From Vibrio sinensis (GTDB taxonomy: Bacteria > Pseudomonadota > Gammaproteobacteria > Enterobacterales > Vibrionaceae): DNA of 64,000 nt. Where the stretch lies: assembly GCF_003605645.1 (NCBI RefSeq), contig NZ_QVMU01000001.1:62001-126000 (forward strand), in the 5' to 3' direction. The notes beneath the pieces were generated by a model, which made no database searches, was not told where the DNA came from, and saw only the letters and a program-made list of their open reading frames with translations. Within the stretch, counting starts at the first letter, position 1. Each line of letters opens with the position of its first letter. A program made the translations under genes and the position numbers. Of the stretch, positions 56,490-64,000 are shown piece by piece.

Positions 56490-57674
56490 ATGAATAAATT
56501 TGTATTATCGATTAATGCGGGTAGCTCGTCTCTGAAGTTTCGACTCTACGGGATGCCGCAAGAGCAGGTCTTACTCTCTGGTCTGTTTGATAAGATCAAT
56601 ACCAAGCAAATGTGTTTTAAGGCTTGCTATGGCGATGATCGTGTCTGTGAGCAACTCATCGGAAAGCAAGATTTCAGTTATGCGACTCACTTTCTTTTGT
56701 CATTCATAGCAGATCATAATCTTATTGATAATGTGGATGATATTTACGCAGTAGGTCATCGCGTCGCACATGGTGGGGAAAAGTTTGATCACTCCGTCAT
56801 TGTTAACCAAGAAGTGCTTCAAGATATTGATTTACTGTGCAATTTAGCACCATTGCACAATCCAAATAACTTAATGTGTATTAAAATCTTCCAACAAGTG
56901 CTACCCAACGCAACTCAAGTTGCAGTGTTTGATACGGCATTTCATCAAACACTGACAGAGGATAAATTTCTGTATCCGTTGCCTTATGAGTTGTACCAGC
57001 AATTTGGTATCCGTAAGTTTGGTTTTCATGGAATTAGCCATCAATACGTTAGTTTGGTGGTTAAGCAAGAATTTGCAGAGCAACATGATTGGAAGGTGAT
57101 CAATTGCCACTTGGGTAACGGGGCGAGTATCTGTGCAATGTTAGATGGTCGGTCTGTTGATTCTAGTATGGGATTTACCCCGCTTGCGGGTTTGATGATG
57201 GGAACACGTTGTGGGGATATTGATCCTGCACTTCCTGCTTATATTGCTCAAGTAAAAGAGTGTGATATCGAAGAGGTCGTGCGAATAATGAACTTTGAAT
57301 CTGGTTTGTTAGGTGTTTCACAACTATCCAATGATTGTCGAACAGTACAAGAAATGGCAGACAAAGGAGATAAACAAGCTCAACTAGCATTAAAAATGTT
57401 TATCAACCGCGTGATTGCCACTATTGGTGCTTATGCTGCGAGTTTAAATGGAGTTGATTTAATTACCTTTACTGGTGGTATAGGTGAAAATTCAGATCAT
57501 GTCAGAAGAGAAATCTGCAGTAGTCTAAGCTATCTTGGTGTTCATTTAGTGGGTGATTCAAGTTCAAATAACGGTTATATCAGCTCAGAACAAAGCAAAG
57601 TACTGGTCAAGGTTATTAATACCGATGAAGAGCTGATGATAGCGCGTGACGCTTATCAACTGTTGTCATCGTGA
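56490..57674 (+). CDS. pduW: Propionate/acetate kinase
   Basis: 394 residues from the ATG at 56490; the frame opens earlier at 56457 inside pduU. Acetate kinase family blocks: LSINAGSSSLKF at the start, VGHRVAHGG, NCHLGNGASIC and TGGIGENS. It makes ATP and propionate from propionyl-phosphate, giving the pathway its energy yield. No encapsulation peptide is visible, so it probably acts outside the shell. Confidence 0.93.
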   Translation: MNKFVLSINAGSSSLKFRLYGMPQEQVLLSGLFDKINTKQMCFKACYGDDRVCEQLIGKQDFSYATHFLLSFIADHNLIDNVDDIYAVGHRVAHGGEKFDHSVIVNQEVLQDIDLLCNLAPLHNPNNLMCIKIFQQVLPNATQVAVFDTAFHQTLTEDKFLYPLPYELYQQFGIRKFGFHGISHQYVSLVVKQEFAEQHDWKVINCHLGNGASICAMLDGRSVDSSMGFTPLAGLMMGTRCGDIDPALPAYIAQVKECDIEEVVRIMNFESGLLGVSQLSNDCRTVQEMADKGDKQAQLALKMFINRVIATIGAYAASLNGVDLITFTGGIGENSDHVRREICSSLSYLGVHLVGDSSSNNGYISSEQSKVLVKVINTDEELMIARDAYQLLSS

Positions 57675-57697
57675 ATTTCAAAAAGCAGAGGTGCAGT

Positions 57698-58252
57698 ATG
57701 TCAAATTCAATAGGTTGTATTGAGTTGAGTTCGATAGCGATGGGATACACTGTCGCTGATGCAATGATTAAATCAGCCAACATTGAAATTGTATGGAATG
57801 AGATCCATTGTCCCGGTCGCTTGATGTTGATGATATTGGGCGACACCGCTTCGGTACACTCAGCCATTGATTTAGGGTTACGGAAAGGTGGGGAACGAGT
57901 CGTCGATAAGCTGGTTTTATCACGTATTCATCCAGATGTTATTGAGGCGATTAAAAAGCGCAAAATACCCAAAACTAAAATATCGTCACTTGGGGTAATT
58001 GAAGCACTTTCCTTGTCATCTGCTATTGAAGCCGCTGATAGTGTGGTGAAGTCGAGTAATGTTGAGATATTGAATATTAACGCCACTATTGGTATCGGTG
58101 GTAAAGGTGTCGTCACTTTTACTGGTGATATTGCATCGGTTTCTTCTGCTGTTGAGATAGCCACTAAGACAGCGCAGAGCCAAGGTCGAGTGCTTCATAC
58201 TTCTGTCATCGCAAATCCAAGTCAAGAATTGCTGAATCGGAAACGAATTTAA
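57698..58252 (+). CDS. pduT: PduT-type trimeric shell protein with pore cysteine
   Basis: 184 residues from the ATG at 57698 (GAGGTG upstream); a GTG at 57671 would add nine residues. Two BMC domains in tandem: IGCIELSSIAMGYTVADAM and LGVIEALSLSSAIEAAD. With this start the cysteine in IHCPGRLML is C38, the residue that holds a 4Fe-4S cluster in Salmonella PduT. No gene for PduS, its usual redox partner, is present. It is the last gene of the operon. Confidence 0.92.
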   Translation: MSNSIGCIELSSIAMGYTVADAMIKSANIEIVWNEIHCPGRLMLMILGDTASVHSAIDLGLRKGGERVVDKLVLSRIHPDVIEAIKKRKIPKTKISSLGVIEALSLSSAIEAADSVVKSSNVEILNINATIGIGGKGVVTFTGDIASVSSAVEIATKTAQSQGRVLHTSVIANPSQELLNRKRI

Positions 58253-58307
58253 CGGTTGTTATGTTAGAATGCCTGCCTATTTTATTTTGTGTTTAAAAGG
58301 TAGTGTG

Positions 58308-58559
58308 ATGAACCCGATTCTTGCGATGTTGAAAGAGAACAATATTAGCGATCAACAAATCAGTGAGCTTTTTGAAGTACTGACACAAAACCCTCTTGCG
58401 GCAATGGCAACAATTAGTCAACTGGGTTTACCTCAAGACAAGCTTCAGTTGCTATTGGGACAAGTGATGCAAAACCCAGCTCTGATCAAAGAAGCGGTCA
58501 ATGAACTTGGCTTAGATTTCGCAAAAGTAGAAGCGGCAAAAGAGCAACTTCAAAAGTAA
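58308..58559 (+). CDS. DUF2999-family small protein
   Basis: 83 residues from the ATG at 58308; the frame runs up to an earlier ATG at 58269 without a ribosome site. The sequence MNPILAMLKENNISDQQ..LAAMATISQLGLP..QKLQ is like the small, all-helical DUF2999 family found mainly in vibrios. Its role is unknown. It does not belong to the BMC operon in function, although it follows it by only 55 bp. Confidence 0.8.
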   Translation: MNPILAMLKENNISDQQISELFEVLTQNPLAAMATISQLGLPQDKLQLLLGQVMQNPALIKEAVNELGLDFAKVEAAKEQLQK

Positions 58560-58577
58560 TGCTGTCAGCAACATAAT

Positions 58578-58627
58578 AAAAAGTCGCCTAGAGGGTTCTT
58601 ACCGAATACTTCTAGCGACTTTTTTTG
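58578..58627 (+). terminator. Intrinsic terminator after the DUF2999 gene
   Basis: AAAAAGTCGCCTAGA pairs with TCTAG-CGACTTTTTTT across a 16-base loop, ending in a T-run. It closes the transcript that includes the BMC operon and DUF2999. Confidence 0.85.
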
Positions 58628-58900
58628 TTTTTACTCGCCTGAGTTAATGCTATCGCCACATAAATGTAGGACACTTTGTATCGATCGATTGCATCTCAAG
58701 TTCGTACATTAATAGTTGCTTTAACCGACTATCAAGATAGACAGTGCTAGACATCACTGGAGCGTGAGAATAAAATTTTTTAGCTTTGGTGCTACAGTTG
58801 TGACTGATAATGAAGCCTTGGAAAGAAACTGGATGTAGAGACGTATCTGGATAGTTGTTTTAACTGACAATTATCCAGAGAAGTATCAAATCACTGTCGA
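58628..58900. other. Intergenic region before the ERIC-like element
   Basis: No gene. The only structure seen is an inverted repeat, TCTGGATA (58846-58853) and TATCCAGA (58872-58879), abutting the ERIC-like element. Confidence 0.4.
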
Positions 58901-59028
58901 TATACACCCAAGAAACTTGAAGATGCAGCTCGCCGACAAGTAAGAAAGTCTCTGTTTATAGTTGAACTATGTGATAGGGACGCACGAACGCAGCTTACCG
59001 CGCTGCAATTTCAAGTATGACAGGTATA
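58901..59028. repeat. ERIC-like 128-bp palindromic intergenic element
   Basis: Starts TATACACCCAAGAAACTTG and ends with TTTCAAGTATGACAGGTATA, close to the ERIC terminus (ACTTGAAGTATGACGGGTATA in the enteric consensus). The two ends are imperfect inverted repeats and the length is the 127 bp or so expected of ERIC. Such elements are spread in enterics and vibrios. The right end lies 22 bp before the DUF748 start, so it may carry part of that gene's promoter or leader. Confidence 0.75.
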
Positions 59029-59049
59029 GACGTAGGAGTAGTAGTCATA

Positions 59050-62000
59050 ATGCCGAGCAAACTTAAAGCCACCATGGCCCAGTTTCGTTCTCTTCCACGA
59101 GTTGTTCGTTGGGGAACGTATACACTAAGCGCTTATCTTTTTTATGCCGCTATTCTAGGCTTGCTAGTCCCTTACATTGCTAAACAGCAAGTAGGGCCAC
59201 AAGTTTCTAAATTGATTGAACGGCCTGTCACACTTACCGACATTAAGATTAATCCTTTTACACTTCAGTTTGATGTCGAACAGTTTGCGATTCTTGAGCA
59301 GGATCAGACTCCATTTATCAAATTCGACCATGCTGGTATTCAGCTGAACTTTTGGGAATCTATTTTCAATGCTGCTCTTTCGGTCGAATATGTAACGCTT
59401 GATAAACCTTATATTAATCTCGAACGCTTAAATAATAGCGATAAATTATTGTTTAATTTCAGCGATATTGTTGATGCTGTGGCACGCAATAGTTCGCCAC
59501 AACAAGAGCCTAAAACCAATACAGAAGAAGTCGTGGATCGCCATGCGCCATTGTTCCCTGTCACGATTAAACGCACAGCGTTAACGGGTGGAGATGTACG
59601 CTTTCTTGATGAGATAACGGGAACACAATTGAGTTACCCAAATATTGGTATTGCTCTTGGTGAGTTTTCTACTCAAAGCCTATTGAGTGATATTGAGCAA
59701 AAGAACCATTATCAATTGCTGATCACCGATGCGGATTCAGCCAATGTTAAGCTTACTGGCCAAGTTCAATTAAAACCGTTGAAAGTGGTGGGTGATATTG
59801 ATGTTCAACATGTTCAATTGCCGCGATTATGGGGATTTATTGAAAAACAGATCACAGCAAAACTCACTCAAGGCGATGTGAGCTTTTCATCAGACTATCA
59901 AATCACTCAGACGATAGGTCAAACCGAGGCTGATGATGCCACGAGCATCATCACGTCGAATGGCCAGTTTGAATTGAATCAACTGAATTTTGATGCCAAT
60001 GATAAGTCGATAGTGTCGCTGGTTAACCTCGCAATCAACGACATCGCAACGAACGTTGAAAAACAAGCAGTAAATGTCGGCTCGATAACTTCTCAAGGGC
60101 TGAATGTTTCAGCGAAATTGGATAAAAATGGCGCCGACTTAGTTGGGTTATTTACACCAACAGGTTCGCTATCTGAAAAACCAGTCACTGACAAGACAGA
60201 CTCTCAACGTGAGCCTAGCAATGAGCTTAACGCCCAAAAAGAGGCACAACCACAAAGCAGCGTAGAAGAAACAGCATCGCCTTGGCTATTAACGTTAGGT
60301 GGCGTTGAAATTTCAGATTATCAGGTCAATATTGTCGAAAACGTCGCGACTAAAAAAGCCAATCAATGGGTGATTGCTCCGATTAATCTTTCTACTAGCC
60401 AAATTGTGAGTGATTTATCAAAACCGATAGCGTTTGATTTTTCCACTTCAGTTAATGGTAAGGGAGATATCAGCATAAAAGGCGAGACCGATGCTAAACA
60501 GCAAGCCTTGCTCGCTGATATTGATGTGAAAGGATTAAAACTGGCACAGTTCCAACCTTATTTGGCTACGGCGGTGAATGCCACACTCACTAACGGAGAA
60601 GTGAGCACTCAAGCCAAGTTGGATGCAAACGCAGTGGGTAAAGTTGTCGTGAGTGGTGGCGTGCAATTGGAACACTTATCGATTCGTGACAATAAATTAA
60701 GAAAGCCGTTCGTTAAATGGCGTTCTTTGGCGGTCAATAAGTTCAATTTTGATTTACAGAAATCGACGCTTGCTATTGATACGTTAACTCTAAGCCAGCC
60801 TTATGCCCGTGTAGTGATCAATAAAGATCGCAGCACTAATATTGGTGATCTAATGGTGACTCAGCCTCAATCGAGTAGCAAGAAGGATCAGAGCAAGAAA
60901 AGCCAAGCTCAAGAGAAGCCATTCGCATTAAGTGTACGCAAGGTGGCTTTTAATGACGGTTCAGCATTCTTTGCAGACAACTCATTAACGCCAAATTTCT
61001 CATCGGGTATTGAACAGTTAAAAGGCCAAATTGGTCATGTTTCAAGTGTACCTGGAACGAAAGCAACGGTAGACATAAGTGGAAATATTGATAAGTATGC
61101 ACCAGTCAAAGTAAAAGGCGCGATTAACCCACTGCTTGAACAGCCATACTTGGACCTTGACGTTATTTTCAAAAGCGTCGAGCTGACCACAGTAAACCCA
61201 TATTCGGGTACTTACGCAGGCCACTACATTGATAAAGGTCAGTTGACCCTTGCATTGAACTATCAACTAGAAAATAACCAGCTTAAAGGTTCAAACCACG
61301 TTGTCATCGATCAATTGCAATTAGGGCAAGCGAGCGACAGTGATTTAGCCACTTCTTTACCGATTAAATTGGCGGTTGCCTTGTTGCAAGATAGCGATGG
61401 GGTGATAGATCTCGGTGTTGAAGTATCAGGTGATGTTAACGATCCCGAGTTTAGCTTAGGTGCTGTTATTTGGAATACTATCTCTAATATCATTACTAAA
61501 GCTGTGACCGCGCCGTTCTCATTTATTTCGGATCTTGCTGGGTCTGATGAAGAGCTTAATGTTGTTAACTTTGAATCTGGAGCAGATACGTTAACTGCGC
61601 AAGAACAAGAAAAATTGAAAACCCTAGGTGAGGCGTTAGCGACCCGACCTAAACTGACATTAACGGTAGATGGTGCAGTGGATGCTGAATCAGACAGTAA
61701 AGCACTTGCACTTAAACAGTTTAATCAATTGTTGGCAGAGACAGCGAACATCACCATAGCTGACTTACCAGATAATCTTAGTGCGAGTACCATGCCTACG
61801 AGTGGCGTATTATCAAACGCGCTACAGGCGCTTTACCGTGAAGAATTTGGTCAAGAAGCCACTAAAGTAAAAGCGAATATAGAGACGGAGCAAGAAGATA
61901 AAGGGGTTGAACTCACACCAGAAGATCTTGCCCAACGCTGGCACATCGCCTTGTATAACTTGGTACTTAACCACCAAGAAATCGATAAGGGTGAACTGGG

Positions 62001-62148
62001 TCATTTGGCTCAGCAACGTGCGCAAATGGTAAAAGCGTATTTGGTTGATGTGGTAAAAGTCGATGCTTCACGCGTGTTCTTACTCGATAGTCGATTTGAT
62101 ATTGAGCAAGACACCAGCAGCGTACTGCTTTCACTAGAAGCGAAGTAA
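59050..62148 (+). CDS. DUF748/AsmA-like envelope protein
   Basis: About 1032 residues from the ATG at 59050, with AGGAG 11 bases upstream; the frame opens at 59017 inside the ERIC-like element. One N-terminal membrane segment (YLFYAAILGLLVPYIA), then a long beta-rich periplasmic body of DUF748/AsmA character (LTDIKINPFTLQFDVEQFAI). A low-complexity linker lies near 380-415, and the C-terminus has an OmpA-like remnant (VNFESGADTLTAQEQEKL). AsmA-like proteins such as YhdP and TamB move phospholipid between membranes, and that role is possible here. No operon partner. Confidence 0.85.
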   Translation: MPSKLKATMAQFRSLPRVVRWGTYTLSAYLFYAAILGLLVPYIAKQQVGPQVSKLIERPVTLTDIKINPFTLQFDVEQFAILEQDQTPFIKFDHAGIQLNFWESIFNAALSVEYVTLDKPYINLERLNNSDKLLFNFSDIVDAVARNSSPQQEPKTNTEEVVDRHAPLFPVTIKRTALTGGDVRFLDEITGTQLSYPNIGIALGEFSTQSLLSDIEQKNHYQLLITDADSANVKLTGQVQLKPLKVVGDIDVQHVQLPRLWGFIEKQITAKLTQGDVSFSSDYQITQTIGQTEADDATSIITSNGQFELNQLNFDANDKSIVSLVNLAINDIATNVEKQAVNVGSITSQGLNVSAKLDKNGADLVGLFTPTGSLSEKPVTDKTDSQREPSNELNAQKEAQPQSSVEETASPWLLTLGGVEISDYQVNIVENVATKKANQWVIAPINLSTSQIVSDLSKPIAFDFSTSVNGKGDISIKGETDAKQQALLADIDVKGLKLAQFQPYLATAVNATLTNGEVSTQAKLDANAVGKVVVSGGVQLEHLSIRDNKLRKPFVKWRSLAVNKFNFDLQKSTLAIDTLTLSQPYARVVINKDRSTNIGDLMVTQPQSSSKKDQSKKSQAQEKPFALSVRKVAFNDGSAFFADNSLTPNFSSGIEQLKGQIGHVSSVPGTKATVDISGNIDKYAPVKVKGAINPLLEQPYLDLDVIFKSVELTTVNPYSGTYAGHYIDKGQLTLALNYQLENNQLKGSNHVVIDQLQLGQASDSDLATSLPIKLAVALLQDSDGVIDLGVEVSGDVNDPEFSLGAVIWNTISNIITKAVTAPFSFISDLAGSDEELNVVNFESGADTLTAQEQEKLKTLGEALATRPKLTLTVDGAVDAESDSKALALKQFNQLLAETANITIADLPDNLSASTMPTSGVLSNALQALYREEFGQEATKVKANIETEQEDKGVELTPEDLAQRWHIALYNLVLNHQEIDKGELGHLAQQRAQMVKAYLVDVVKVDASRVFLLDSRFDIEQDTSSVLLSLEAK

Positions 62149-62201
62149 AGTCTTTCACTCGTTCTGCGGTTTACTCACGGTATTTAGAACGAGCTTTATT
62201 G

Positions 62202-62239
62202 AGCCATCGCGTTGTTGGTAATAACGCGGTGGCTTTTTA
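62202..62239 (+). terminator. Intrinsic terminator after the DUF748 gene
   Basis: AGCCATCGCGTT (62202-62213) pairs with AACGCGGTGGCT (62223-62234) with one G-T wobble, followed by TTTTTATT. Confidence 0.85.
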
Positions 62240-62278
62240 TTGGGGCTTAAAATTGGTATTTCACACGGGTATGCTTTG

Positions 62279-62302
62279 TTGGTGTTGGTGTTGGTGTTGG
62301 TG
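62279..62302 (+). repeat. Four TTGGTG hexamers
   Basis: Perfect tandem (TTGGTG)4 in non-coding DNA, a simple-sequence tract. The rest of 62240-62698 is very AT-rich and shows no gene; it must contain the promoter of the dehydrogenase gene. Confidence 0.8.
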
Positions 62303-62698
62303 CTAGCAGCGAGCACTTAGCCACAGAATGCTTCACTAACCATTATTCATGTAAGCAACAGCTATTCTTATGAGTGGTAGTTTTTCCTATAAGTGATGAT
62401 TATTTATAAATTATCAATTAATTATCAATTCTCTCGATGCACTCGCCATGCTTTATAAATAACACCTTAGGTTGCATTTTTTTAAATTAAATAAGATATA
62501 TTTATAACGCAAATCGATAGAAAATAAAGCCATTAACTATCAGTAGCTTAATGGTGTTGCTATTTTTTATTCAGGTGATCTAATACACAAATAAATAAAC
62601 TTTAAATGACGTTTATTGGGAATACGAATTCTATCACAATATTAATAACTCTATTTTGTAACACTTGGTGATATAAAATGCACTGACGGAGTTTTAGT

Positions 62699-63736
62699 AT
62701 GGAAAAGGCGTTATTAACATGTAAGCTGGATCAAGAGGCAGTCAATAAACTTAAGACAATTTTTGATGTGACTGTTGCAGGTGCGGCGTTGTCAGGAGAC
62801 GATGAACTTCCTGAAGCCCAACTTGAACAATTAGTGACCTTACATCAACCACATGTGCTGATTGTCGATTCTTCTCCCACGACAAAAGCGGTGCTGGCTG
62901 CATCCACCGCGCTAAAGTTAGTGATATGTGCACGAGGTACACCAAACAACGTCGATGTTGAATATTGCAAAGCACACAATATTGATGTGTGTAATACACC
63001 ATCAAGAAACGCCAATGCCGTTGCTGAATTTACGTTGGGGTTAATATTGGGAATTACCCGCAGTATTCCACAATCTATGGCGGCCATTACCTCAAGAGAA
63101 ATCACCCTTCCCGAATCGGAACTATCGTTCAACACTAAAGATGTGACTTGGCAACATACGAGTTTGCCGTTTATCCCTTATGAAAAATATAAAGCGTTTG
63201 AGCTTGCAGAAGCGACGCTTGGTCTTATCGGGCTTGGCGCGATAGGTTTAGCTGTGGCTGAAAAAGCCAAAGCGTTATCTATGAATGTCAAAGTTTATGA
63301 CCCTTATGTTGACCCTTCAAAAGTTCGCGACATGGGCTTAGAGTTAGTGGAGTTTGATGAGCTGATTGCCACTTCGGATGTGATCAGTATTCATGCCAAA
63401 GAAACCGATGCGACCCAAAATATGATTAACGCAGATGTGTTTAGCGCAATGAAACCAAGCGCTTATTTTATCAACACGGCGCGTGCATCATTGGTTAATT
63501 ATGATGATTTACTCAAGGCATTAACATCGCGAACCATTGAAGGTGCGGCGGTTGATGTTTTTCCTATCGAGCCACTTGGTCATGAAAATGCTTTGATTGA
63601 TTTACCCAATCTGATTTTGACGCCGCACATAGGTGGAGCCAGTAGGAATGTCGTGTCTCATCATACTCGGATGGTGATGGTATCCATAGATCAGTATTTA
63701 CGAGGATTACCTAAACAGTATTCATGCATACGTTAA
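62699..63736 (+). CDS. D-isomer 2-hydroxyacid dehydrogenase (SerA-like)
   Basis: 345 residues. NAD-binding motif GLIGLGAIGLAV, catalytic Arg in NTARASLVNYDDL, Glu in AVDVFPIEPLG and His in TPHIGGASRN. All three catalytic residues of the family are present. No ACT domain, so it is not a regulated phosphoglycerate dehydrogenase; the substrate is unknown. The next gene, three bases on, is an NhaC-type carrier that might move its substrate or an exchange ion. Confidence 0.88.
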   Translation: MEKALLTCKLDQEAVNKLKTIFDVTVAGAALSGDDELPEAQLEQLVTLHQPHVLIVDSSPTTKAVLAASTALKLVICARGTPNNVDVEYCKAHNIDVCNTPSRNANAVAEFTLGLILGITRSIPQSMAAITSREITLPESELSFNTKDVTWQHTSLPFIPYEKYKAFELAEATLGLIGLGAIGLAVAEKAKALSMNVKVYDPYVDPSKVRDMGLELVEFDELIATSDVISIHAKETDATQNMINADVFSAMKPSAYFINTARASLVNYDDLLKALTSRTIEGAAVDVFPIEPLGHENALIDLPNLILTPHIGGASRNVVSHHTRMVMVSIDQYLRGLPKQYSCIR

Positions 63737-63739
63737 ATT

Positions 63740-64000
63740 ATGTCTGAGATATCAATTATGAAAAATAAGCCAAACTTTTGGGGATTGTCACCCATAATTA
63801 TTTTCCTAGTGCTGATCACCGTTTGTGGTTTTATTACTGGTGGATTTACTTCCATGCCTCTGTTGGTTGCTTTTATGTTGGCCACCATATGTGCATTGGC
63901 AATGAACCCAAAAGACGAGAAGTTGTCACTATCTGAAAAATTGGATATTTTCTGCCGAGAGAGTGGGGACGCGACCATTGTTCTCATGGTTATTGTTTTT
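63740..64000 (+). CDS. NhaC-type Na+/H+ antiporter or organic-acid exchanger, 5' part only
   Basis: 87 codons before the window ends. Starts MSEISIMKNKPNFWGLSPI (an inner ATG at 63758 is also possible). Hydrophobic segments FWGLSPIIIFLVLITVCGFI and MPLLVAFMLATICAL, and SEKLDIFCRESGDATIVLMV, agree with NhaC-family N-termini. It is probably cotranscribed with the hydroxyacid dehydrogenase gene. Some NhaC members swap malate and lactate rather than acting only on sodium, which would suit that neighbour, but this is inference. Confidence 0.7.
   Translation, partial: MSEISIMKNKPNFWGLSPIIIFLVLITVCGFITGGFTSMPLLVAFMLATICALAMNPKDEKLSLSEKLDIFCRESGDATIVLMVIVF

Overview
The window looks like part of a Vibrionaceae genome, most likely a Vibrio. 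Reasons: moderately AT-rich DNA; genes typical of vibrios (a DUF2999 protein, a NupC-type nucleoside carrier, an HMG-CoA reductase, the REC/HD-GYP signalling cluster); an ERIC-like 128-bp palindromic element; and short palindromes of the ACCCAAGT..ACTTGGGT kind that are common in vibrio intergenic DNA. No rRNA, tRNA, CRISPR, transposase or phage gene was seen. The gene set fits a secondary, accessory-rich chromosome, but that is inference.

Positions 1-18012, all on the minus strand, are an exopolysaccharide island. A complete pelA-B-C-D-E-F-G operon (15140 down to 3080) is bracketed by two paralogous secreted proteins (1-2578, cut by the window edge, and 15496-18012). These resemble the fungal galactosaminogalactan deacetylase Agd3 (CE18), and each has a DNRLRE-type domain inserted between the catalytic motifs. 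Pel is a partly deacetylated GalNAc-rich polymer, so two extra deacetylases beside PelA are the most novel feature of this half of the window. PelD keeps its c-di-GMP inhibitory-site residues.

Positions 18590-22193 (minus) hold a chaperone cluster, hsp20-dnaK-cbpA-type dnaJ, without grpE. Positions 22676-26167 (plus) hold a RIO-type kinase, a permease with a striking Cys/Met/His 14-residue repeat, and a short-chain dehydrogenase followed by a 28-bp perfect inverted repeat. Positions 26429-34577 (plus) are a signalling operon: a giant hybrid histidine kinase, a REC-HD-GYP c-di-GMP phosphodiesterase and a REC-REC-kinase protein. Positions 34605-44149 are a mixed stretch: GNAT, AraC-type regulator, a small unknown, a LysR/alkylsulfatase divergent pair, a NupC-type carrier with a long structured CRP-linked leader, a methyltransferase and an HMG-CoA reductase.

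Positions 44872-58252 are a glycyl-radical-enzyme microcompartment (GRM) locus for B12-independent 1,2-propanediol (possibly also glycerol) use. A PocR/AraC regulator is divergent from a roughly 12-kb operon: BMC-H shell, PduB, GRE diol dehydratase, activase, GlpF-like facilitator, BMC protein with a basic tail, PduL, PduM, PduN, PduP, PduQ, PduU, PduW and PduT. The logic is diol uptake, dehydration to propionaldehyde inside a protein shell, then either reduction to propanol (PduQ) or oxidation to propionyl-CoA (PduP), propionyl-phosphate (PduL) and propionate plus ATP (PduW).

Positions 58308-64000 hold a DUF2999 protein, the ERIC-like element, a large DUF748/AsmA-like protein, a 2-hydroxyacid dehydrogenase and the start of an NhaC-type antiporter. 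All domain calls are from reading the protein sequences by eye; no database search was run.
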